DNA from: Ischnura elegans
Lineage: Eukaryota > Arthropoda > Insecta > Odonata > Coenagrionidae
Length of the DNA: 64,000 bases
Reading direction: 5' to 3'
Assembly (NCBI RefSeq): GCF_921293095.1
Contig: NC_060251.1
Coordinates: forward strand, 94,102,566 to 94,166,565
The notes under the pieces were generated by a model, which was given only the letters and a program-made list of their open reading frames with translations, searched no databases and had not been told where the DNA came from. A program made the position numbers and the translations under genes. How positions within the stretch are numbered: the first letter of the stretch is position 1; every line of letters starts with the position of its first letter. Below, one piece after another: positions 1 to 11,000 of the stretch.

Positions 1-340
1 CTGAAACTTACTTCCAAATCCACGTAATCAGATACTAAGTCGACCAAGCGTTCTGTTTGTACTTAGTGATAGTTATTGCATTTTATATGATGTATTATTC
101 CCGTAAACGAACGGAAAGCTACGCCCGAATCCACGTAATCAATCGTTATGATGACGTAGTGATCTCTCTGTTTACGTTGTGATGGTTGCAGCATATGATG
201 AGTTTGATTCTCTCCATAAACAGGCAGATTATTATGTTAACATTTGCGTAATCAATTGTTGCGTTGCATAGTAGTTCCGTTTGTTTTTACGTAGTCATGT
301 AGTTGCTGCATTGTTGACTCTTTCGTTAGCGGCACAGGTG
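1..340. repeat. Decayed tandem repeat, period about 112 bp
   Basis: Three diverged units in a row share the landmark cacgtaatca (near 20, 131 and 244, the third as tgcgtaatca). Each landmark is followed at similar distances by a tgtttac/tgttttta block and a gttgca/ttgctgca block. Spacing is 111 and 113 bp. The array may begin before the window. No coding potential is seen; it looks like old satellite-type DNA. Confidence 0.5.
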
Positions 341-657
341 GAGAATCCGTGGCTCTAAATCTTGAGCTTACGAAGCCCTTTTGTTCTTTTATTTTCATTC
401 GACTCTTATTTTCGTGAGCATGCTGCCGTGTCATATACCTACCCCTATCGTGTTCCTCCAACCCCCCGGGCGTGTCGTGAGTGCACTCACTCAGCTTATT
501 CCGCGACCTTCTTGAGCCAGTGAATCACAGCGAGAATCCTCAACACTCGCTTGGCAACCATGGCAACTGCGGAAGGAAACTCTTCAGTAAACGCAAGATT
601 CAAAATTTTCCCGCCTTATTGATATTTAAATGTACGTATCATGTTATTCGTCGATAA
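341..657. other. Unannotated intergenic DNA
   Basis: I see no gene, splice-site pattern or clear repeat in this stretch. It is moderately GC-rich around 460-560. Confidence 0.4.
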
Positions 658-1646
658 TGGGTGCTTTCCAATCGCGTATCTGCGCTGATCTGTTTTAAAC
701 TGTTTAGCTCAGAGCGTGTTCCAATCGCAGCTGTGACGTCATCTGCGCTAAACAGATGGGAACACATCCTGCACCGTTGTTCGTCTGCGCTAGCAGACAA
801 AACTTGTGATGGCGGGAAAATATATTGCTGACGGAAAATGAATTCCACCATCTCAAAGATATGTATGATGATCATTTGAGAATAATAAGCAATAATTTGA
901 TCTGTATATGTTTTACATAAGTTTAATGAAGCTCGTAATTTGGGAAATATAATATTATCTTCGTCAAACGTAATGATTGATATGACATATGAGCATAGGA
1001 CGATAGCAAGAGGTGGCTAGTAGATTTTCTAGAAATGGATAATGTAAGCTATTAAACTGAAATGTTATATTGCTTAGATTCTAAGCAGGTTTATTTCATT
1101 AGCTTACATGGATAGTGGGCGTATTATATACCAAATTTCCTTTAACGTTCATGTGGCGTTAATTGCATTCCATTAATTGTAATTCAGTACCGCAAAATAA
1201 CTATCGAATCGGCAGATTTATAATGCAGTGTTAACATTTTTTACGGCTTTACCTGCGTGATATGGATGTAAGTTGTACGTGTATCTCAATCCAGAAATGC
1301 GAAATGAAGTACAACTGGTATAACTGCCGGCACTGCAGCGGTTCGGGAGAGGTAATTATTATGTAGCGATAGTTCCATTATTTTATTTCAATTAATACTT
1401 ACTAGTGCTTATATAAATACAAAATGATATAAACGAACATTTATCATCATTCTTCATTAATAATATGGCGAAGGTCAGTTCAAAAGCTACAGGTCATTTA
1501 AACATTCAACTTTTGCCGCCGATCAGTCCACCGTTTCTAAACACACGAGCGCAGATGCGTTCCAATCGTCTGTTTCAGTGTGCGCTAATGTGTTTCAATC
1601 TGTTGCGATGTGAGCTAATCTGCGCAAGGTGATTGGAAAGCACCCA
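658..1646. mobile_element. TIR element with TGGGTGCTTTCCAATC ends (989 bp)
   Basis: The left end TGGGTGCTTTCCAATC is mirrored by GATTGGAAAGCACCCA at the right end. The subterminal parts of both sides repeat short motifs such as tctgcgct and tgcgctaa. The inside has no transposase reading frame, so this is a nonautonomous DNA transposon. No clear target-site duplication is visible. A second, 195-bp member with the same GGGTGCTTTCCA terminus lies at 25571-25765. I cannot assign the superfamily. Confidence 0.55.
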
Positions 1647-2250
1647 ATATAGTGAACTCCGCATTCACTACGCTTTTTATTTTATCCTCAGTATGGGAAA
1701 CCTGGGAAATTTTCAAATTTTCGTTTCTGCACCCTCCTCGATTTCTGCCATTGCTTTTCTTTCTCGCGAGTGAAAAACGGAAGAAGCGACGGAAACGAGA
1801 AAAAAAATGCCTTATCCGCGCTGCATGCTCTATTTGTTATTATCGTCTTGCTCGTGTCTTTTGACGGCATCGTTTTCAAGTGCTTTGAGTACGCTCGGTC
1901 GTTATGAGTTCTACGGCGGTCCTCCGCTCTCTCCGCGTTTCTTGTGGTAGAGGTTCGCTCCCCGATCCTCGGATGTTACAGCCGGGGCGGGGATGACGTA
2001 AGCCCGCGCCAGATAAAAAAGCGGTGGGAATGTGTTGTCTCTTTCTGAGCAATGCTCCGCTATCTTCAAGGCGGCACAGGAAGACTGGCGCGGAAGACGC
2101 GTGGAGGGAAAAGAGAATGACTTCACTCAACGACCCACGCTGTTCGTTCTTTCTCTCCCTCTCCCCAAAGCAGATGCTAGTCTGCAGTTCATATCTCTTG
2201 GAATGAGCCGATGTTGCTGGATGAATTCACTCGCCATAAGATAATTTATT
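1647..2250 (+). promoter_or_regulatory. GC-rich candidate promoter
   Basis: A compact cluster holds a GC box (ggggcgggg, 1984-1992), a CRE-like tgacgtaa (1994-2001), and an AT-rich agataaaaaag (about 2011-2021) placed like a degenerate TATA box. The DNA around it is CpG-rich, unlike its AT-rich surroundings. SPARC begins with an acceptor at 4933-4934, so a noncoding first exon must lie upstream. This is one candidate location, but I cannot pick the donor. Inference only. Confidence 0.3.
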
Positions 2251-2780
2251 CATGGGAGTTACGAGTCACCGACGAAATTGTCGTTTGGTTGCATAATCCT
2301 TTTCTGATTGCTAAATAAGACATTTGACAAGTTAAGTCAACTCTTTCTTTAGAAGTTAAAGCACGAATCTTCACAAATGTAATGTTATTTGTCGTCGACT
2401 TTGTGATTCGGAGACAGACAATGGTTGAGTTGATAAATAATGTATTGTTAAACTCATGGATGGATATGAATTGTATGATCATGGATTCGTGTGCACAAAT
2501 GAGTGGTTACATCTATATGTACCCATTAAAATAACCTACCTCAGCTTTCAAAACTTTAGTGCATGCAATATAACTTTAGAAAATGGACTGTTTAGTATAA
2601 GGTCAACCAATTCTGGAATGATATAGTGGAAGTTCGACTTATAGAAATAAAAGGTAGTTGCACTTTTTATGCGTACGACGCGTTACGGCTTACAGAGCCA
2701 TTGTCTATTACAAGGGCCTTAACCCTAAGATAAATAAATGTTTTTTATAGGTTGAAACAGGCAGGTTGGTTATAATTAAT
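2251..2780. other. Unannotated AT-rich DNA
   Basis: I see no coding or repeat structure that I can support. Confidence 0.4.
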
Positions 2781-2949
2781 CATAGGCGGATCTAGGGGGG
2801 GGGGGGGCGCAGGGGCACGTGACCCCCCCCAGACCCTTAAAAAATATGGAAGGTTTTAATACGGTCCCATTATCATTGCGCTCGTTCTGTTTTGCGAGGT
2901 ATCCTTGTGCTCCTCTCCCCCCCAGAAAGAAATCCTGGATCCGCCCCTG
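2781..2949. mobile_element. hAT-type MITE, GGCGGATCCAG family (169 bp)
   Basis: The left end cataggcggatctag and the right end ctggatccgcccctg are inverted repeats, each next to a run of G or C. The flanks taattaat (2773-2780) and taattatc (2950-2957) match at 6 of 8 positions, consistent with a decayed 8-bp duplication. Other members are at 46342-46599 and 51224-52065. Confidence 0.6.
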
Positions 2950-4934
2950 TAATTATCGATTACGTATCATAATTTTGTTCGAATTGATAGATCAAAAATG
3001 TTGCCACTACCATTGATGCCAATGCTCCGCAATACCATACGCGCATTCCTCCCCAAAATCAACGATTATATTATTATCCTTGTTATGGATTTTTCAAATC
3101 ATCTAAAAAAGTCTCATTCCCCTATCATTTTTTGATATGGCGCAACTTTCTTCGTATCCTTCCCGGTCAGCAGCGCTGGTGAAAACTATCCTGCGCTAAT
3201 AAAATTGAAGTATTGACATGTACATTATTTTTCAGATCATTCGACTTCTCTCTACTCCGTTTCAATGCAAGCCAACATTATACATTTTTTTGGCACAGAG
3301 GCGATTTCCCCCCTTCGTGTGAACTATACCCTGTTCATACCTATGCATTATTTTGGAGAGTGATTTTACAGTAGTAATTAAATTGCGGTGGAAATTTTGC
3401 AAAAACGCATTCGTATATATTTTTTAAATCACATAGTATGCATTCTTGCTATGGCATTTTTATTAGACAATGAGTAATATGTGCCAGTGCACTTTTAGCC
3501 AGTGGCCTAAGCCGTCTATAGTTCAGTGTAACACTTACCTTTTAATAACACTCTTTGACGTTCAATGATCATACATCTATTTTACCTGCGTTATTCCTCA
3601 AAAAAGAAAACGGAAAAAAATGCGGCTCTAATGGTTGAATTTCTCATCTAAAATAGCTAATAATGAATCACGTATGAAAAGGTTATATGGCGTTGTCTCA
3701 TCGAAATTATTTTTTCCTTTCATTTGATGCACTATTTGAGCGCTAAAATGTTGAAAAATGAGAAATATTGCTGAATAATAATCTAAGAGCTTTAAAACAG
3801 GTATATAATATTTCATCAAACAAATTTTTGGAATGAAAACTATAACCCTATTACATTCCACGGCCGTGAAAACGCCGAAAATTGTGGGAATGTATATCTC
3901 ATCAATCTTCATTATAAATCATACAAAACAGCAATTTATAGTATATGACTGGTCAAAATATCTGGTTAAATATATTTGGACAGGGCATATAGCTTGTTTT
4001 TTCAGAAATTAAGTAAAAGTCACATTTTGATTTTTCTTGCTCCGATAGCTGAACAAGTATTCTAATCCATGGTAATTGTATTGATACAGCGATTCCGATG
4101 ACATTCCTGGCTCTTCAATAAATACCTGTGGGGTTTTACCTTTCTTCTGATGGACTCCTCCCTCAATTCCTGAATGGTACCCTATGTGAAAATTAGTTGT
4201 AATTTTTTACAACGTTTCTTGTGGGAAATTTTGGCTATAAAACAAATTAAGAGTCAAATTGATTTCACGGTTTGGAGAAATGCACTTTTAAAAAGTGTTT
4301 TAATACGGTGAAAATGAATAGATATTTGCGATTTCATCTTTGGGAACTTCTTTTCCGATGGACTGCCATCCGTGCCCATGACGGAAATTATTCCCATTTG
4401 GATTTCCCGCATTACTCTCAGATTTCGCGTGCTTAGCGTTCTGTTTTTCTGATAAGATGTGGCGATTGTTGCGTTGGTGCAGCCCTGCTTATGTGCTGGG
4501 TTAAAATTGTTAGTTTTTCGGCTAAATGGACGTTATTTGGATCTAGTTTTAGCGTAAAACACTCGAGTTAATGTTTTCGGGATGGAATCTGCCTCTGCAC
4601 GAGGGCGGCCGGTATTGCTTGTGGCGGTCGAAACTTTCTGCATTTTGGGAAGCGTGCTACCTCTCTTCGTTCTTCCCCATTGCTTGTGTTTTAAGTATAG
4701 AAGACGGTTGGATTAGTTGAATTAGTCGAATAAATCAGTGTTATGGAAGAATGCGAGGATTACCACCGGTCTCGGATCAAATGATATCGTTACCTATTGG
4801 TTAACATGCCTCACGGAAGGACAAGCCCCTCGCATATTTGAAGGTTTTATGGTAACTGAAGGGTTTAATTACCGCGATCGAATTAGTTTAACGTAATATG
4901 CTAAATTACTCACAGTTTTCATTATTTATTTCAG
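2950..4934. other. Upstream flank or 5' intron of SPARC
   Basis: AT-rich sequence with no reading frame of note. The last part ends in a polypyrimidine-like tract and AG at 4933-4934, the acceptor of the first coding SPARC exon. At least part of this stretch is therefore a 5'UTR intron. A CpG-containing patch near 4590-4680 could be a noncoding exon, but I see no decisive donor. Confidence 0.4.
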
Positions 4935-4947
4935 GATTCTACCCAAG

Positions 4948-5019
4948 ATGAAGTTCCATCTGGTTCTGCTGGCCGTGCTGCTATTCCTTCTGCTGGCCGA
5001 CGTCAACTCTGAAAAGCTG
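4948..5019 (+). CDS. SPARC: SPARC coding exon 1 (signal peptide)
   Basis: The exon starts at 4935 after an AG acceptor, leaving 13 noncoding bases before the ATG. It encodes MKFHLVLLAVLL followed by more leucines, ALA-type small residues and DVNSEKL, a typical cleavable signal peptide. The donor is GTCAGT, weaker than GTAAGT. Reading through the donor gives a stop within about 26 codons. Confidence 0.9.
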
Positions 5020-8000
5020 GTCAGTATCCCCACAGACTGTGGAACTCTGACATTTAATTCGAGAAATGCGATGAAAAATTCAAATTTTTAATTTGCGTCC
5101 GGGGTAAGTGATGGTCGATATCCCCTATGAAAAAATTGTATAAAACTGTTTCAAATTTTTATACATTGGCATGGCAATGTATAAGAATGTATAAAAATTT
5201 GAAACAGTTTTATACAATTTTTTCATAGGGGTATCCTTAGTTTCTAATTTTAGGTGTGAAGACTTGGGGAAATTGATAGGAAATCTCCATAATGTCTGAA
5301 ATGGCATTGGATTTTGTTTCCCAGGATAATGCCGTCACCATTTGATAGTTTTCAGTTCAAGAGTCTAAATAATTTTGAATAGCTAGAAGTCGTGTTTCAC
5401 ATCTCGGGGATTTCATTGTTTAAAAAACGAATAAAGCAACCAAGGAGATCATTGACAGTCTTATGAGAGTTTTTGGGGAAGACTTGAATTTTTTACCGAG
5501 ACGTTTACGTTAAAATGAAGGGTAGAAATTCAGTAAGAGGAAGAACATATGCAATCTCAGTCATTAAAGGGAGATAGTTCCACATTTCCAAACTATGCCT
5601 TGTATGGAAGTGAAAGGAACATGCAGATTTCAGACAATGTTTCATAGATTCGGAACTGTCTCTTCGTCTTCTCATTAGAATTGCTGTAAATTTCCGAATG
5701 AAAATCAGGAAACCAACTTAGACAAGTGCCAACCACAGGTACTGATTCTGCAGGATTCCGCATTACCCTGTGATTTGGAGACACTATCTTCTTTTTGCTC
5801 CCATAATAATGTTTGATATTTTCATTCACATCCCCATTTAAAATTTTGCAAGTCCGATCCTGGGGTTCCAAAGAATGTATTTCTATAACTACATGTGAAC
5901 TCCCACATCCAATACAGAGAGACATATTTGTCGTAAAATGTTAACATTAAAAATGAAATAGAGAAATTGCAGAAAATCGTACTGTTGATATAATACCTGC
6001 TTCACAGACCAGTATAAAATTGTTAAGTATTCAATGCCATTTTAAAATTCAAAATAACTTTCATTGATACAGACATTTTAGGATTTTTAAAAATTCAGTC
6101 AGGATGTAAGGGCACATGCTTAAATTCTGGACATTCCAGCTTTTTTCATTACATGTTGCAACCCTAATTGTCTCTCAAAATTATAGTTTTTAATGGAAGA
6201 GGTACCCTGTCATTTAGGTTCATAGGCGTTTCCAAAATTCCCAATGATAGTACATAACTTTTTCTTGGGAAGGGCTCAAATATTTTTGCTGGTAGGTCGT
6301 TCCAGAAGTTGTTCCTGTTCTAGAAGAAGAACTGTTAAACATTTGTCCTTTGTGATCTGCACCGTATTTTGAACTGATCATTTTCCCCCCCAAAGTTTGG
6401 TTTTATAATGTCCTTCCTAAATTTATTGCTTCCATTGCTTTTGCCTCACCATTTTTCATTTTTCATACAGCCTGCTGCTTTTCCTCCTCTCTGGTAAACT
6501 CTACCATCCCAGTACTCATTTCTGTAACACTCTCTGTATTGGGGGAAGAGTTCTTGGGTTTTCAGACAGGTGTCAGCTCCGACGTTTCAAAGGCTAACTC
6601 TGCCATTGTCTTCAGGGTGAATGTTCACCCTGAATGTACACTGATTCACCCTGAAGATGATGGCAGACTTAGCCTTCGAAACATCGGTGCTGAAAAACCC
6701 TTCGACCAGGCTGGAAACCCGAGAACTCTTCCTCCAGTCTATTCGCCGGGAAAACCTTTGATCCTTCGCTCTCTGTATTGTTTTGTTTCCCTAACACATA
6801 CCTGGCTGCTTTTCTCCACACCTTATCATAAGTTTGTCACCTCTCCAAGATATTTTTGTTGATTGTAGTGTATAAATTCTTATGAACAACGAGGAATGGA
6901 CCACCTTATTTATAATGTGCATCAAATAAGTTCGAAAATTCTGCAAAAAAATGTGAATAAGGAGCACATTATACTTTTGAATATAGGGTAAATTTTTTGG
7001 GTGCGTAAATGGGAGAATGTGTTAAGGGGGTCGCATGAAGGGGGTACACTGAAGACCAAATCTTCGAATAAATGTTTTGGGATGTTGAACCCCTTGACCC
7101 TTCAGCTCACTATAGCCTTGATGACACTTGAAATATTTCTTTGTTCGCAGAAGAAACATAAGAAGTTCAGGCACAAGCATAAGTCTACCACCACCACCGA
7201 GTCCTCGGCTGAAGACCAAGATGTCTTCAACATGATGGAAGAGGATGAAAAAGCCGCCAAGTTAGAGGATGACAGCAAGGAAGCCAAGCTGGAAATCCCA
7301 GAGGAACCTGTTTTACTGGGTAAGAGTGTGAATGCATCCGTGTACTTTGGGATGAACTTGGCTCTTTATTTATTTGCTTCCCAACGGATAAAACTGTTGT
7401 GAAGTGCGCTGGAATGATACAACTGTTCAGCTCAAGAGTCATTACGCAACTGACGTTATGTTGTTTATCATACATGTCTTTCCTTTCCAAGTAAAACATT
7501 AAGCTTTATAGCTCTAATAAACCCATTATCACTCAATACAATATGAGGTTGAAGGACAGAACAATAGCAACATTAAAATCATATACTCTTGATTAAAGCT
7601 ACGTAAGGAAAAAAAATCTGGAACCATTCCATAGATTCCAACAATTAATTTGAGAATAAATTCGAGAGGAATTTCATTTGGACTTCATTTGGAATTAACC
7701 AATATACAAGCATATTTCATTGCAAATATCTACGCACAAAAGAACAATAAATACCATAATAAATTTAAAAACACTTGATTTGAAATTAGCAATCTATAGA
7801 AATGAAAAAGAGTGGCCATTTAAATTCTAATTCTTGTATTTAGAGTTGGCCTTTACCACTCTCTCTGATTAAGTGCAGTAATTGTCAGGCTTACTTATGA
7901 ATTGATCCTCAGCTCTGTTTAGCAAAGTTTCTGGTGGTGAATTTTCTTTTAGGAGAGATGGTACCTCAGTCCGATTAGGCAACAGGTGTAAAGCAATCCT

Positions 8001-11000
8001 TCTAAATGACTTTTTATTTGAATCAACAATCTCATATGACCTGGGCTCATTTCCTACATAGGTTATAGAACCTAGAGCCCACACTAAATTGGGCTGCTTT
8101 GCAACTATGTCTACTCTCCTCTCTCATACTCGTTCACTGATTTGGCATTTTGATCATACCACTTTTTAACCTGGCATCTATCTATTCTTATTCGATGCCA
8201 GTCATTCTTAGATTGGCATTCGGACCTTCAATAAACAAGGAACAAAAATTCTTAAACTTCTTGATGTTAACATTTCTGGTGGAGAGGGTATGTTACTCCT
8301 TAGAGTGTTACGGAGTGTTAGAGACTACGGAGATGTAGCAGAGCTTAATATGGGATACCCACTGAATTAATTTATTTTTAAAGAGATTTTTTTACTCTTT
8401 TTACTGCTGATTTTGCCATTTCATTAGATTAGGGAAGATAGAGACTTAGTATGAGCTCAATTTCCTATGAATTACCAAATTTACTGTTTCTTTTGAAATT
8501 TAAATGCATCTGATACCACCATCGATAACGTATGTACAGTGGAACCTTGATAAAACAACACCCCACGGTGCACCAATAAACACTCGCTATAGCGAATTGT
8601 CGCTTTACCGGAGGTGGTGCAAATAATAGCCAATATACCTCATATTACTCCTTTATTTTTATTTTCTCGCTTGGACGTGTTTGGTGTTTTTTGGCCATGG
8701 TGTGTTCCATCAAATGCTTTCTATTCATGCAACTCATGGACGTGCGGGTATGCTGACGACTGCTTTCAGCCGCCCGAGGAACAAAAGAAGATCAAGCATT
8801 CGCGAATGCTAATGCCACAATATTTTCACCAAAATTAACTACTTATTTATCGAACGACAGTTTACCACATAAATTTGAGACTGAGCACTCCATTAACTTC
8901 ATTTCTAACAGATCGCTAGCAATTACAGAGATTAAGGAGTCTTGGTGTTAGTTTTTCCGGCGGTGAAACTCTTGCTATGGCGAGTGCCAATACCAAAAAG
9001 GCCTCGTAAAAACGAATTTTTTAACATGCTTATTATAGGATCAATTGACGGTGCATCGGCTATCTCTCGTAATAGCGGGGGTCTTGCTATAGCCCGTACT
9101 CGCTTTAACGAGGTTCCACTGTACATAGATATTGAATATTAGCCTATGACAACAGTGTCGAAATTAGCCTGGTACGGGTAACCGTTGTTTAGAAAATGTT
9201 GTTTCACGAAAAATACAATACCTATAGTTGTAATTGTGGGAGACGTAGTAAACTTAATATTAATGCCAAAAGAGCCGTACTCCATGACGTATGTAAATTT
9301 GGTAAAGGTTTGATTAGAAAGTCTTAAGAAACTGGCCCTTTTTTAGTTAATGCACTAATATCTATAAAACTAGGAGGGCAAAAATTGTTCAGCATTTTTA
9401 ATCAACTACATAGTAGTATAACAAAGCAAGTGATGGTACCGATATCATGAAAATAGCTTAAAGGGTGTGGCTTTTGTAAGCATTCAAACTTGAATTAATA
9501 TTTTTGGTACGGAAAGTGGGATCATATATCCCAAAAATTTTCAGGGATTCAAACTCTCAAATCGGGGGTCTGTTAGAATCCCTACTAATTGCGGCCTTTT
9601 CTTAGTGTATGGCTTTTGCTAATGCAGTTCTCTTTCTGATATCCTTACTGCTGTATCCATTTTCCTCAATCATCCTGCGCTAATTGTTAAATTGCTCTAC
9701 CTGATCAAGTTTTACCCCGCCTACTTTTAACTGACGCACATGTGTGCCTGAAATGTTTTCAAAAGCCAACCATGTCTACACCTAAATGGTAACCCAGAAG
9801 TCACCTCGAGAGCATGTGGTTATGGTGACTCTGTATCAAAAAAACACATTTATGCTGTGATTAGCAGCCACTTGATGTTATGGAGTTATGTCGTGGATGT
9901 GAGAGAACATTTTCATGTGTCATTGAACCGGGTTTTGCCTTTGAAATTTGGTATTATATGAAATATTTGTTAGAGCTTAATAGCCTGTTAAACCGGCCAA
10001 AAGTTTAAATCGGATTTCATCTCATATCGATTATAATCCCCATATTAATGAGCAGGTGCATTTCAAAATTTTGGCTTGTGATCGTATGCAGAAAAATTTA
10101 GACTTGAAACTTTTCTGTGAGAATTTGAAGGAGTGAGCTATGAAGTTCAGGATTTTTGTCATAATTTTGATTTTTCTCATATTTATTTCAGATCCTTGCT
10201 CAACAAAACATTGTGGGGCTGGCCAGGTCTGTGACCTAGATGAGAATGGGGAAGCCCAGTGCATCTGTATCCCAGATTGCCCTGTTGAAACTGAACCTAG
10301 GAGGAAGGTGATTATTTCAAAATTTTGATTTCAACTTGCTGTCCTTTCAGCCAGATATGTACATACTTTTACCAAACTTAATTGTTGTCATCTTATATCT
10401 TCAATTGTGTATGAATTAACTTTGTGGGATTTACTCATGGCTGGATAACCCAGATAGCTTATTGTAAGTCATTGAGGATAGCTGGAAATAAAATTAGGAA
10501 GGTGGTTATTAGTAATCAACTTAGCCTTTTCTTATGGGTTTTTGGCCACTCTCACTAATGTCCAGAATAATGACAAATTTGAGGCCTTACTTTCAGCACC
10601 TCCCAAGATGTTATTATTGTATCATTGCAGAGGATTCATTTAGGTACTTATGCATGAGAAATATGTTTCCATTCTTGGCACTTCCACATTTTGAAAAATA
10701 TGTGTTTCCTCTTTTCCTCTTGATAATGACATAGTGGTGTTGAAATATGTCAAGGTTGTTCTAAATAAAGCTGCAAGGAATCAACAGATTTCCTAGTACT
10801 GTCATCTAATTATGAGGAGTTATTGTTCTTGTTTATTTGATTCTTTGGTCGAGTGAAGGGATTTTTTGGTTAAAGCTTTTGCAGTTCTTTATAGCGATGT
10901 GTATTTGTTGTTTTTTTTGTTGTACTTAGCATACCGATTTGATTATTGTCCAGCATTGTGTGGCTATTTTTGATCACTATTTGTATGGGAAATTTCCGTA

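Larger units (their letters stand above)
5020..7150 (+). other. SPARC: SPARC intron 1
   Basis: The intron contains a perfect hairpin (5122-5231) and an imperfect hairpin repeat (6542-6737). The rest is AT-rich with no feature I can support. Confidence 0.8.
7320..10191 (+). other. SPARC: SPARC intron 2
   Basis: Holds a minus-strand gypsy-like integrase tail (7869-8115), a pogo/Tigger-like MITE (8537-9121) and one copy of a dispersed repeat (9140-9520). The remainder is featureless AT-rich DNA. Confidence 0.8.

Noticed and set aside
5593-5925. A 110-codon minus-strand frame in SPARC intron 1
   Set aside because: No motif recognised, no splice or poly(A) context, and about the length expected for the longest chance frame.
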